This document shows, one piece after another, positions 38,329 to 48,561 of a DNA stretch of 64,000 nt. The stretch's first letter is position 1, and each line of letters opens with the position of its first letter. The stretch is from Idiomarina tyrosinivorans (GTDB lineage Bacteria > Pseudomonadota > Gammaproteobacteria > Enterobacterales > Alteromonadaceae): positions 1-64,000 of the forward strand of contig NZ_PIQH01000009.1 of NCBI RefSeq assembly GCF_003987475.1. Direction: 5' to 3'. Both the position numbers and the translations under genes were made by a program. The notes beneath the pieces were generated by a model that saw only the letters and a program-made list of their open reading frames with translations, made no database searches and had not been told where the DNA came from.

Positions 38329-38355
38329 AAAAAAGCCCGCTCAAACGGAGCGGGC
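38329..38355 (-). terminator. trp operon attenuator terminator
   Basis: On the minus strand GCCCGCTC-CGTTT-GAGCGGGC forms an 8-bp perfect stem (38348-38355 with 38335-38342), followed by six T residues. The 5' arm can alternatively pair with AGCGGGC in the leader-peptide coding region (38400-38406), giving the antiterminator. A second copy of the 5' arm, GCCCGCTC, lies after the T run at 38312-38319. Confidence 0.93.
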
Positions 38356-38380
38356 TTTGCGACTTCGACTGTTTAGTTAT

Positions 38381-38434
38381 TTATAAACACGCCAACACCG
38401 CCCGCTGGTTCGGGAAGTGCCACCACCAATTCAT
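38381..38434 (-). CDS. trpL: trp operon leader peptide
   Basis: A 17-codon frame, MNWWWHFPNQRAVLACL, with three consecutive TGG Trp codons at 38420-38428. Just after them CCCG (38410-38413) can pair with CGGG in AGCGGGC (segment 1 with 2). Segment 2 can instead pair with the terminator 5' arm (segment 3). A ribosome stalled at the Trp codons would mask segment 1 and free 2 to pair with 3, so the operon is read through; this is the classic attenuation logic. An upstream in-frame ATG at 38461 would give 26 codons. Neither start has a strong ribosome-binding site. Confidence 0.9.
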   Translation of the reverse strand: MNWWWHFPNQRAVLACL

Positions 38435-38514
38435 GGTTGTTAATGGGCGTGCTGGTTGCATAAAAATCAATATCCAAGTCGGTTAAATACGTTTCATCAA
38501 AGGCCAAGATGTCT

Positions 38515-38556
38515 TGACTGAGCAGTCACAATAAGTGCCTACTCGCTTGTTGTCAA
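38515..38556 (-). promoter_or_regulatory. trp promoter with overlapping palindromic operator candidate
   Basis: Perfect TTGACA (38551-38556), a 17-base spacer and TATTGT (38528-38533) on the minus strand place transcription start near 38520. The palindrome TGACTG-AG-CAGTCA (38515-38528) sits over the start point, where a repressor would block. It does not resemble the E. coli TrpR operator core CTAGTTAACTAG. The leader is about 85 bases before trpL. The -35 lies only 5 bases from the stop of the preceding peptidase gene. Confidence 0.75.
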
Positions 38557-38560
38557 GAGT

Positions 38561-40111
38561 CTATTGGCCAGTTTTTATTGAGTATTGAGCAGCTTGTCCA
38601 GATTTTGGAATGGCTTGCAAAATAAACTCACGTAATGCTTCATTGGCTTTCTGAAGGTCTTCACGGCGTAAATACATCATATGACCACTTTGATAACCGT
38701 GAAATTGCAAGCGGTTGTCTAACTGACCACTGGGATCGATATGCCGCAACGAGTATTTGGCATCAAAGTAATTTGTTGCGCCGTCAAAATAGCCTGATTG
38801 GATCATCACCTGCAGGTAAGGGTTTTCAGCCATTGCCGAACGCAGATTTTCACCAACATGATTGTTGCTGCGGTCCCACGGATGAACGGGGCCAAATACT
38901 TGATATTTAACATCTGTCGAGAACTGCAATTCGCGGCGCACATAGTCGTTCATCGCTGGCGCAAAGGCTTGTTCCCAGGCGCTGAGTTCGGCATTGTAAT
39001 CGGGTGAATCGCCGCTGCGTTTGGCATCTATACCGAGGTAGCGTGAATCCAATCGGCCAATTGTGCGATCCTGCTCGCGGAGTAGATCTTTCCAGAAAAA
39101 CTGGGGCGAAATACGCAGATGGTTAGCAGCAACGCTTTGTTCGCTGAGGCCAGAGTATTTCGCGACCTCTGCAATCAACTGCTGTTTGCGTTGTTGCGGC
39201 AGTGCAGAGCCCAACGCAAGCGCCGGTAGGTACTGTTCTACAGTAAATTGTTCGACTTGCTGTAAAAGCTGCTGTAGCGGCAGTTTTTGTAGCTCTGGAG
39301 CTAGCTGTTTATGGTACCAAGCTGTTGCGGCGAAATAGGGCAAACGGTTGGCTTGCTTTACTGGACCGTCGCGACGAATACCGAGATCAGTCGGTGAGAC
39401 CAGAATGACGCCGTTAAAAAACATCCAGTGACGCTGTTGCATGGCCTTGGCTAACCCTGAAACACGCGTGGTGCCATAGCTTTCGCCGATAAGAAACTTG
39501 GGGGAGGTCCAACGCTGGTAACGGGTTACAAAGGTATTAATCCAATCCGACAGATAGTTAATATCAGCATTGACGCCAAAGAATTTCTTCTGTTGTTGTT
39601 CTTTACTCGGATATTTGCCGTCTTTATCGGGTAAAACGCGAGAATAGCCGGTATTTACCGGGTTCACGTAAACGATGTCGGCAACGTCTAATAGCGAGTA
39701 GGGGTTATCTTGATAACCGAATGGCTGAACCGGATAACCCTCATCGTTGATTTTTAAGGTCTTCGGACCCGTGTAGGCTAAGTGCATCCATAGCGACCCC
39801 GAACCCGGTCCACCATTAAATGAAATCACCAAAGGGCGCTTAGCGTTATCGTCAACATCTGAACGCTTGTAGTAGGTGAAAAACAATGTCGCTATGGCAT
39901 TCCCATGTTCATCCCACACCGGCTGAGTTCCTGTGGTTGCGGTGTATTCGACGCTATCACCACGAATATCAACTTGGTGTTCGGTGGTGACCGTTTTCTC
40001 AATAGGGATATTGATAGCGGCTTGTTCTAACGCGTTTGTGTCTTGCGCTATTGCGGGGATTGCGCTGACTAAAAACAGTCCAGCGAGTAGCTTACGAAAG
40101 TGCACTGTCAT
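38561..40111 (-). CDS. S10-family serine carboxypeptidase-like protein, secreted
   Basis: A 516-residue exported protein with a signal peptide ending near residue 22 (IPAIA-QD). The S10 signatures are FNGGPGSGSLWMHL, nucleophile Ser211 in LIGESYGTTR, an Asp in SGYFDGATNYFD, and His477 in QSGHMMYL. Such proteins release C-terminal residues at acidic pH in eukaryotes; bacterial members are less studied, and substrate here is unknown. No cognate transporter is adjacent. It has no visible terminator before the trp promoter. Confidence 0.88.
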   Translation of the reverse strand: MTVHFRKLLAGLFLVSAIPAIAQDTNALEQAAINIPIEKTVTTEHQVDIRGDSVEYTATTGTQPVWDEHGNAIATLFFTYYKRSDVDDNAKRPLVISFNGGPGSGSLWMHLAYTGPKTLKINDEGYPVQPFGYQDNPYSLLDVADIVYVNPVNTGYSRVLPDKDGKYPSKEQQQKKFFGVNADINYLSDWINTFVTRYQRWTSPKFLIGESYGTTRVSGLAKAMQQRHWMFFNGVILVSPTDLGIRRDGPVKQANRLPYFAATAWYHKQLAPELQKLPLQQLLQQVEQFTVEQYLPALALGSALPQQRKQQLIAEVAKYSGLSEQSVAANHLRISPQFFWKDLLREQDRTIGRLDSRYLGIDAKRSGDSPDYNAELSAWEQAFAPAMNDYVRRELQFSTDVKYQVFGPVHPWDRSNNHVGENLRSAMAENPYLQVMIQSGYFDGATNYFDAKYSLRHIDPSGQLDNRLQFHGYQSGHMMYLRREDLQKANEALREFILQAIPKSGQAAQYSIKTGQ

Positions 40112-40182
40112 ACGGGTTTCCTTGCCGATAATACGTGCCTCCAGTATTCGATGGAGTCACGGTAGATGCAAGTTAACTGCGG

Positions 40183-41022
40183 TCAGAGTACGGTATTTGC
40201 CGTTGAGCGGCCATCAGCCTGGCACAGCAGGGGCGCATCGGCGTGAATGGTAGAGACGCCTTTTAGCATGCCATATTTGCTTTGTAGGCTGGTGTAGGTG
40301 CCGTCCGCTTTAAGCCGTTGAATTCCCTTTTCAAGTTGTTGGATGTAGCGCTTTGCGTTCGGGTTGGTAGGAGAGAAACCAATATAAATTGGTTCACGAT
40401 CGACGGTCCCGGCGGCTCGCAAAGAAATCTCATGACCACGCCACTGTTGCATTTGATAATTGAGCACTCGCTGTTCTTCGACAAACACGTCAATTCGGTC
40501 TGCGGCTAGCAAGTTGAGTAATTGTAATAGCGGCTGCTGCCCGTAAACGCGTGTTACTGAAAGCGTTCTGACGCGCTCGTTGTCAACAACGTCAGCCAAA
40601 AAGTTGCCGTAAGAGTAGCCGGCAATGATTCCCAATCTCATATTAGCGAGCGACTCTGGACGCTGGTAACGCCAGTTACTGTCGGTAGTGGTATAGGTTT
40701 GGTGAATGGCGTGCAACAACGGCGTTTTTGGCAATAAAATTGGTCGCGCCTCATATTGTCCGACGCCTAATAACCCTTCCGCGTTGTTTTGGTGCACGCT
40801 TGCTATTGCACGTTGCCAGGGCTGAATTCGGTAATTAATGCGGTGGCCGAAGGGTTGCAACGCACACTGAGCGACCTCCACCAAAAAACCGGGATACTGC
40901 GTATTAGGTTTGCAGTTGTAGGGGCACCACTCATCAGCCACCATGGTTAAGGTGTCTGCTTTTGCTGACGGGCAGAAAAAAAGCCCTGCTACCACTGACA
41001 TTACGAGACACATACTTCGCAT
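40183..41022 (-). CDS. Periplasmic solute-binding protein, family 3-like (orphan)
   Basis: A 279-residue exported protein: signal peptide to about residue 22 (PSAKA-DT), then a type II periplasmic-binding fold with WCPYNC, GFLVEVAQCAL, PWQRAIASV and a family-3-like LEKGIQRLKADGTYTSLQSKYG near the end. There is no permease or ATPase beside it, so it may be a stand-alone sensor-type SBP as is common in marine gammaproteobacteria, or serve a distant ABC or two-component system. The ligand is unknown, probably an amino acid-like compound by family. Confidence 0.8.
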   Translation of the reverse strand: MRSMCLVMSVVAGLFFCPSAKADTLTMVADEWCPYNCKPNTQYPGFLVEVAQCALQPFGHRINYRIQPWQRAIASVHQNNAEGLLGVGQYEARPILLPKTPLLHAIHQTYTTTDSNWRYQRPESLANMRLGIIAGYSYGNFLADVVDNERVRTLSVTRVYGQQPLLQLLNLLAADRIDVFVEEQRVLNYQMQQWRGHEISLRAAGTVDREPIYIGFSPTNPNAKRYIQQLEKGIQRLKADGTYTSLQSKYGMLKGVSTIHADAPLLCQADGRSTANTVL

Positions 41023-41076
41023 AACGTCAGTGTAAGAGGGCTTTAGCGCGAATGACTATATGACATCCGGAAGATT

Positions 41077-41688
41077 TTACGCGGTCAAGCTTTGCTCAAT
41101 TTCTGCTTTCGCAGAGGCAAGCGCGCGCTCTTTGTTTTCTGGGCTCAGATTCACACCCTCGGCACGGATAATCTCGATGTCATCAAGCCCGATAAAGTTA
41201 AACGCCGCTTTAACGTAACTTTCTTGGTGGTCTAACGCTGCCGCTGGACCTTCACTATAGATACCGCCACGGCCAGACGCGACGATGACCTTTTTGTTAC
41301 GCAATAAGCCGACAGGTCCTTGTTCAGTGTATTTAAAGGTCGTACCGGCTTGTAAAACACGGTCAAACCAGGCTTTCAGCTGGGTTGGGATGGTGAAGTT
41401 ATACATCGGCGCTCCCACCACAATAATGTCGGCGGCAAACAGTTCCTCTAATAATTGCTCGGTTAAAGCGAGAGCTTGTTGCTGAGCTTCAGAACGCTGT
41501 TCGGCATCCATCCCCGCCGCCATTAACATCTCACCTGACAAATGCTCTGGCGCTTGGGCGATAAGGTCACGCTGAACAACCTTGGCGTCTGGGTGGCGAC
41601 GTTGCAGATTAGCAACGATATTAGCGGTCAATTGGCGAGTGACTGATTGCTCAGCAAACAAACCAGCGTCTAGTTGTAAAATATTCAT
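41077..41688 (-). CDS. azoR: FMN-dependent NADH-azoreductase / quinone reductase
   Basis: A flavodoxin-fold enzyme of 203 residues that reduces quinones and azo compounds with NADH. The motifs VVGAPMYNFTIPTQLKAWFD, GTTFKYTEQGPVGLL and ASGRGG (FMN site) are typical of AzoR/AcpD. I chose the Met of MNILQLDAG, which has AAGGA seven bases upstream, over an ATG seven codons earlier. It is divergent from a LysR gene across 117 bases, the common arrangement for quinone-stress reductases. Confidence 0.94.
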   Translation of the reverse strand: MNILQLDAGLFAEQSVTRQLTANIVANLQRRHPDAKVVQRDLIAQAPEHLSGEMLMAAGMDAEQRSEAQQQALALTEQLLEELFAADIIVVGAPMYNFTIPTQLKAWFDRVLQAGTTFKYTEQGPVGLLRNKKVIVASGRGGIYSEGPAAALDHQESYVKAAFNFIGLDDIEIIRAEGVNLSPENKERALASAKAEIEQSLTA

Positions 41689-41784
41689 TAGATATTCCTT
41701 CTGTAGCAAGGGGTAAAATTTATCTGCTGCAAAGGATAAGGTTGTTCTGTTTTTGTGTGTAGTAGGCTAAAATGGGAATTACTG

Positions 41785-41798
41785 TTCCAATAATGGAA
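41785..41798. promoter_or_regulatory. Candidate LysR-type operator between azoR and its divergent regulator
   Basis: TTCCA-ATAA-TGGAA is a perfect 5-bp-arm palindrome with T-N11-A spacing. A second overlapping dyad, GGAA-TTACTG-TTCC, starts just upstream. Both lie immediately before the LysR start, as for autoregulated divergent LysR systems. Confidence 0.5.
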
Positions 41799-41805
41799 TA
41801 ATTAA

Positions 41806-42741
41806 ATGTTCGATATTACTAATCTTGCGTTTTTTGCGGCAGTCGCCGAACACCAGTCGTTCAGTGCCGCAGCCCGGCAACTGCAAATGCCCAAGTCGAC
41901 CTTAAGTCGAAGAATCGCTGAGCTCGAAGAGCAACAAGGGATAAAATTGTTGGTTCGAACCACAAGGCGAGTATCGTTAACCGACGTTGGTAAGGAGTTT
42001 TTGCGGCATTGCCAAGCTGTGGTGCAAGCCGCCGAGGCTGCTCAACAAGTGGCACAATTTGTCCGTGAGAAGCCGCGCGGGAAAGTGCGCTTGAGTTGCC
42101 CTCACTCGTTCAGCCAACACTTACTCTCAGCAATCATTCCACAGTTTCTCGCGGACTACCCTGAAGTATCGTTGGATATGGTGGTGACCAATAATCCGGT
42201 GGACTTGGTGAGCGACCAAATTGATATTGCCTTAAGGGTTCGCGACCAAATCAGCGACGCCTCACATATAGTGCGACCGCTTGGTAAAGCGCCGCTGACA
42301 TTGTATGCAAGCCCGAAATTGATCGCTGAGTATGGTGAGGCAAAACACCCCAGTGATATTGTTGACTGGCCAAAATTGTCGTTGCATTACAGTAGCGGTG
42401 TTTATCAGTACAAATTAACCCATCATCAGGGACAACAAATGACGTTGCAGTATCAGGCACGCTTGATCACTGATGACTTGGTGATGTTGCGTGAGGCAGC
42501 GATAGCTGGACAAGGTTTAGCCGCACTGCCGAACTATATTTGTCGTGAAGCGTTGGCGGCGAAACAGTTGGTCAGGTTACTACCAGAGTGGTCCTTGCCG
42601 ACCGGACAAATGCTGTTGGTTTACCCTTACCGTCGGGGCCTACTGCCGGCGGTGCGGGTATTGATCGATTACTTGGTCGAAAAATTTCCTGAACAAGCCG
42701 GTATTGCTGGTGTGCACGATGACTTGTCGAACGACGCATAA
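41806..42741 (+). CDS. LysR-family transcriptional regulator (probable azoR regulator)
   Basis: A 311-residue LysR-type protein. The DNA-binding domain (residues 1-62) includes QSFSAAARQLQMPKSTLSRRI and LLVRTTRRVSLTDVG. The effector domain (about 90-295) belongs to the AaeR/DsdC-like cluster with SCPHSFSQHLLSAIIPQF. Divergent from azoR; the likely inducer class is a quinone or electrophile, but this is inference. The downstream fadH is co-directional after 42 bases, so read-through is possible. Confidence 0.9.
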   Translation: MFDITNLAFFAAVAEHQSFSAAARQLQMPKSTLSRRIAELEEQQGIKLLVRTTRRVSLTDVGKEFLRHCQAVVQAAEAAQQVAQFVREKPRGKVRLSCPHSFSQHLLSAIIPQFLADYPEVSLDMVVTNNPVDLVSDQIDIALRVRDQISDASHIVRPLGKAPLTLYASPKLIAEYGEAKHPSDIVDWPKLSLHYSSGVYQYKLTHHQGQQMTLQYQARLITDDLVMLREAAIAGQGLAALPNYICREALAAKQLVRLLPEWSLPTGQMLLVYPYRRGLLPAVRVLIDYLVEKFPEQAGIAGVHDDLSNDA

Positions 42742-42777
42742 GGCAGTAAAGTGCAAATAAATTAAACAGATGTTTGA

Positions 42778-44811
<2,034 letters not shown>

Positions 44812-44858
44812 GCGGTAAAACCTCCGTACAATACTATTAGAACGTTAACGGGGGTCTA

Positions 44859-45695
44859 ATGCGAGCCGATTATCATTGCCACAGTTATTTCTCCGATGGT
44901 GCTCTAGCGCCATCGGAGCTGGTTATACGAGCGGCTGAACAAGGCTTACAACAACTTGCAATCACCGATCACGATAGTGTTGCTGGGTTAGAACAGGCGC
45001 AACAGACCATTGCCACGCAGCAGTTAGCTCTGACGTTGATCGCCGGGGTTGAAATTAGCTGTCGCTGGCACAGCTTCGAAATTCATATTGTCGGCTTAAA
45101 CATCAATCCGCAAGCAGCAGACCTTGCACAACTGCTGACGCAACAACAACAGTGTCGGCGTCAGCGTTTCGCCGCAATGGTGGAGAAACTACAGAGCCGT
45201 TTGCAAGGGTTTGTGGTGGAATTACCGCAACAACAAACGATGCCGACACGTAAACATTTAGCCGATGCACTGTTAAGCCAGGGCTATGTGAGTGAATTTG
45301 GTCAGGCGTTTAAACGCTATTTAGGTCAGGGTCAGTGTGCCTATGTTAAACCTGAGTGGTGCTCGGTTGCTGATGCGATTGCGGCAATTAACGCCAGTGG
45401 TGGGGTCGCGGTGCTTGCACACCCTCATGCGTATCAAATGAGTAATAAATGGTTACGGCGCTTGATCGTGGAAGCACAACAGCACGGCCTAGCTGCCATT
45501 GAAGTTAGCCAAACCCAGCAGTCACCGGGCCAGCGTGAAGCATTGGCAGGTTTTGCCAAAGACTATCAACTGAGCGCGTCGGTCGGTTCAGATTTCCATT
45601 ATCCCAGTCGCTTTCGCGAACTGGGCAAAAACCTTTGTTTGCCAGAAGGCTGTGTGCCAATATGGCATCATTGGCAGGGCAGCAAGGAACACTAG
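44859..45695 (+). CDS. rnm: PHP-domain 5'-3' exoribonuclease (RNase AM, YciV/TrpH)
   Basis: A 278-residue PHP-family phosphoesterase. The metal-binding motif DYHCHSYFSDG (His6, His8, Asp13) is followed by AITDHDSVAGL, GVEISC, VLAHPHAY and GSDFHYP. E. coli YciV/RNase AM removes nucleotides from 5' ends and matures rRNA 5' termini. It is the first gene of a compact cluster with yciO, scpA, scpB, rluB and an agmatine-deiminase-like gene. In many relatives this gene lies divergent to trpE; here it is 6.6 kb away. Confidence 0.93.
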   Translation: MRADYHCHSYFSDGALAPSELVIRAAEQGLQQLAITDHDSVAGLEQAQQTIATQQLALTLIAGVEISCRWHSFEIHIVGLNINPQAADLAQLLTQQQQCRRQRFAAMVEKLQSRLQGFVVELPQQQTMPTRKHLADALLSQGYVSEFGQAFKRYLGQGQCAYVKPEWCSVADAIAAINASGGVAVLAHPHAYQMSNKWLRRLIVEAQQHGLAAIEVSQTQQSPGQREALAGFAKDYQLSASVGSDFHYPSRFRELGKNLCLPEGCVPIWHHWQGSKEH

Positions 45696-45696
45696 C

Positions 45697-46326
45697 GTGA
45701 GTCAATATTTTGAGGTCCATCCACAGAATCCGCAGCCGCGCTTGATTCAACAGGCGGTGGCGATTGTGCAACAGGGCGGGGTGATCATTTATCCCACCGA
45801 TTCTGGCTATGCAATTGGTTGTCAGCTTGGCAATAAGCGTGGCAGCGAACGAATTTGTCAGATCCGCGAATTAGATAAGGACCACCATTTCACGATTTTG
45901 TGTCGTGATTTATCGGAGTTGTCGGTTTATGCACGGGTCGATAACGCTGCCTTTCGCTTGATCAAGAATAATACGCCGGGCCCCTATACTTTTATTTTGA
46001 AAGGAACTAAAGAGGTGCCAAAGCGGCTACTAAATCCGAAACGTAAAACCATCGGTTTGCGAGTACCAACGCACCCCGTTGCTTTGGCCTTGCTAGAGCA
46101 GCTCAATGAACCGCTCATGTCGACCAGTTTGATTTTAGGGGATAATGCATTGGCGGAATCGGATCCGGAAGAAATTCGCGAGAAATTAGAAAAGCGCGTT
46201 GATGTCATCATCGACGGTGGCCATATGGGCGAACAGCCTACAACAGTGGTCGATTTATCCGAGGGCGGGGCGGTTATTTTGCGTGAGGGGGCTGGCTCGG
46301 TAGAACCCTTTGAGCATGCTTTATGA
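45697..46326 (+). CDS. yciO: YciO, Sua5/YrdC/YciO family protein
   Basis: A 209-residue member of the YrdC fold with YPTDSGYAIGC, CQIRELDKDHHFTILCRDLSEL and the KRKTIGLRVPTHPVA dsRNA/nucleotide-binding stretch. YrdC makes threonylcarbamoyl-AMP; the function of the YciO branch is less clear. The start is GTG one base after the rnm stop, with AAGGA eight bases upstream, and the N-terminus SQYFEVHPQNPQPRLI matches the family; an earlier ATG inside rnm was rejected. Confidence 0.95.
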   Translation: MSQYFEVHPQNPQPRLIQQAVAIVQQGGVIIYPTDSGYAIGCQLGNKRGSERICQIRELDKDHHFTILCRDLSELSVYARVDNAAFRLIKNNTPGPYTFILKGTKEVPKRLLNPKRKTIGLRVPTHPVALALLEQLNEPLMSTSLILGDNALAESDPEEIREKLEKRVDVIIDGGHMGEQPTTVVDLSEGGAVILREGAGSVEPFEHAL

Positions 46327-47132
46327 GTGTTGCTGAACAGCAGTCGTTACCATTAGGTTTTGTTCGCGGCGAAGCGGTCGTTGATAAGCCTGAAGATTTA
46401 TATATTCCGCCGGATGCTCTGGAACTGATTTTAGAGTCTTTCAGTGGCCCAATGGATTTGCTGTTGTATTTAATTAAGCGGCAAAAGTTAGATATTGTTG
46501 ATTTACCGATACTTAATATCACTCGCCAATATGTCGAATATGTCGAGATGATGAAAGAGCTGAAACTGGAATTGGCATCCGATTATCTGGTCATGGCGGC
46601 AATATTGGCAGAAATCAAAAGCCGAATGTTGTTGCCAAAGCCGCCCCAACAAGACGATGAAGATGAGGAAGATCCGCGTGCGGCGCTGATCCGACGATTG
46701 CAAGAATATGAAGCAATCCGCAAGGGCGCGGAGTGGATTGAGCAACAGCCACAAACGGCCCGTGATACCTTTATTGCTGAGGTAGAAAGTAACGCGCAAC
46801 AACATATTGAGGTGACCCCGCCTGCGGTAGAACTGGCAGAACTTGCGCTGGCTTTTAGCCGGGTGCTGCAACAGTTAGACTTAAAAGCGCACCATCATAT
46901 TCAGCGAGAGCAACTCTCCACACGCGAGAGAATGTCACAGATTTTGCAGCGCGTCTCAGAACAAACCCATATTCGCTTTAGCGCGTTGTTCTCGGCTGAA
47001 GAAGGCAGAGCTGGTGCGGTGGTGAGCTTTTTAGCAATCCTTGAATTGGTCAAAGAAGCATTAATAGAGGTGGTGCAGGTGAATCCCGACAGTGAAATCC
47101 ATATTCGCCAACGGGGAGCTGAGGCCAGATGA
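46323..47132 (+). CDS. scpA: Segregation and condensation protein A (kleisin)
   Basis: A 269-residue kleisin that bridges an SMC dimer and ScpB in chromosome condensation. The conserved FSGPMDLLLYLIKRQKLDI segment binds the SMC neck (about 40-60). The acidic linker DDEDEEDPR and a C-terminal winged helix follow. It overlaps yciO by 4 bases and scpB by 4. No smc gene lies in the window; gammaproteobacteria with ScpAB may use a distant SMC or only MukB, so the partner should be looked for. Confidence 0.95.
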   Translation: MSVAEQQSLPLGFVRGEAVVDKPEDLYIPPDALELILESFSGPMDLLLYLIKRQKLDIVDLPILNITRQYVEYVEMMKELKLELASDYLVMAAILAEIKSRMLLPKPPQQDDEDEEDPRAALIRRLQEYEAIRKGAEWIEQQPQTARDTFIAEVESNAQQHIEVTPPAVELAELALAFSRVLQQLDLKAHHHIQREQLSTRERMSQILQRVSEQTHIRFSALFSAEEGRAGAVVSFLAILELVKEALIEVVQVNPDSEIHIRQRGAEAR

Positions 47133-47683
47133 ATCCAGAACAGTTACAACAATTGTTAGAAGCGGCGTTATTCGCTGCACCTAAGGCGATGACGGCAGAG
47201 CAATTGAAGCAACAATTGGCGCCGTTACAACAAGTGTCGCTGAAACAAATTCAGCAACAATTGCAAAGCATACAAGCATTCTACCAAGAACGTGGTGTAC
47301 AATTAGTCAAGGTGGCCTCCGGCTATCGTTTTCAAACTCGCCCTGAACTCGGCGCAGCGTTGGCTGGAATGTGGGAAGAGAAGCCACCACGCTATTCTGC
47401 TGCACTGTTAGAAACGCTAGCCCTAATTGCCTATCGTCAGCCTATTACCCGGGCTGAGATAGAGGAGGTTCGCGGCGTGAGTGTGAGCAGCCAAATTATG
47501 AAAACCTTGCAAGAGCGAGAGTGGGTTGAAGTGGTAGGGCATAAGGATGTCCCCGGACGGCCACAGCTTTATGCAACGACTCCCGCGTTTTTAGACTATT
47601 TTAATCTCTCTGACTTGGCCGAACTGCCAGTCATAGATGAGCCGGAATCGATAACCGCTGAGACAGCGACAAACGAAGAGTAA
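47129..47683 (+). CDS. scpB: Segregation and condensation protein B
   Basis: A 184-residue protein with two winged-helix domains. The core [25 protein letters not shown] near residues 90-115 and the [12 protein letters not shown] motif identify it. It binds ScpA and overlaps its gene by 4 bases. Confidence 0.96.
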   Translation: MNPEQLQQLLEAALFAAPKAMTAEQLKQQLAPLQQVSLKQIQQQLQSIQAFYQERGVQLVKVASGYRFQTRPELGAALAGMWEEKPPRYSAALLETLALIAYRQPITRAEIEEVRGVSVSSQIMKTLQEREWVEVVGHKDVPGRPQLYATTPAFLDYFNLSDLAELPVIDEPESITAETATNEE

Positions 47684-47688
47684 ACAGC

Positions 47689-48555
47689 ATGACAGAGAAG
47701 TTGCAAAAAGTATTGGCCCGTTCAGGGCATGGTTCGCGCCGAGAAATCGAAGCGAAAATTGCGGCTGGAAGAATTCGGGTCAATGGCCAAGTAGCGCAGC
47801 TAGGTGAGCGCATCGACGCCGATGCTGAGGTGCGAATAGATGGCCATGCCGTCTCAGTAAAGCCTCCAGAAGAGGTGATCTGTCGTGTGTTGATGTATCA
47901 CAAGCCGGAGGGGGAACTCTGTACCCGCAAAGATCCAGAAGGCCGTCCTACGGTCTACGATAGGCTACCGAAAATGCAAGGTGCGCGCTGGGTCGCAGTA
48001 GGTCGTCTCGATGTGAATACCTCTGGGCTATTGTTGTTTACTACCGATGGTGAGCTCGCTAACCGGTTGATGCACCCAAGCCAGCAAATTGAACGTGAAT
48101 ATGCTGTCCGCGTTTTTGGCGAGGTGGACGAAGCGATGTTGCAGCGCTTGCGTAAAGGCGTGCAGTTAGAAGATGGTCCCGCAAAGTTCGAAACTATTCG
48201 GGTCGCTGGCGGGGAAGGAATCAATCGTTGGTTCCATGTCACCCTTAAAGAGGGGCGAAATCGAGAAGTTCGCCGTTTGTGGGAGTCACAACAGGTTCAA
48301 GTAAGCCGTCTAATGCGCATCCGTTATGGTAACATTCCGTTGGAGAGTGGCTTACCGCAAGGTGGCTGGGCAGAATTACCCTTGGAACAGGTTAATTATT
48401 TGCGAGCTGAAGTAAATTTAGCAGCAGAAAAGCGCTCATTTTTAGACCCTCGTCACAGCGAACCTAAACACCGACGCTTTGCTAAAATTCGCAAAGCAAC
48501 CGCCAAGCAACGTGAACGGCAGAAATCCAACAAAGACAAAAAGCGTCAACGCTAA
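47689..48555 (+). CDS. rluB: 23S rRNA pseudouridine(2605) synthase
   Basis: A 288-residue RsuA-family pseudouridine synthase. An N-terminal S4 RNA-binding domain (about 1-65, [19 protein letters not shown]) precedes the catalytic domain with Asp in [23 protein letters not shown] and the motif [11 protein letters not shown] basic, Lys/Arg-rich C-terminal tail (about 245-288) probably aids rRNA binding. Position after scpB, 5 bases away, is the conserved location of rluB. Confidence 0.96.
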   Translation: MTEKLQKVLARSGHGSRREIEAKIAAGRIRVNGQVAQLGERIDADAEVRIDGHAVSVKPPEEVICRVLMYHKPEGELCTRKDPEGRPTVYDRLPKMQGARWVAVGRLDVNTSGLLLFTTDGELANRLMHPSQQIEREYAVRVFGEVDEAMLQRLRKGVQLEDGPAKFETIRVAGGEGINRWFHVTLKEGRNREVRRLWESQQVQVSRLMRIRYGNIPLESGLPQGGWAELPLEQVNYLRAEVNLAAEKRSFLDPRHSEPKHRRFAKIRKATAKQRERQKSNKDKKRQR

Positions 48556-48561
48556 AACGGT

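Noticed and set aside
38470-38490. Tiny leader frame ATG AAA CGT ATT TAA before trpL
   Set aside because: Four codons, no Trp codon and no plausible pairing role; the WWW frame explains the attenuator fully.
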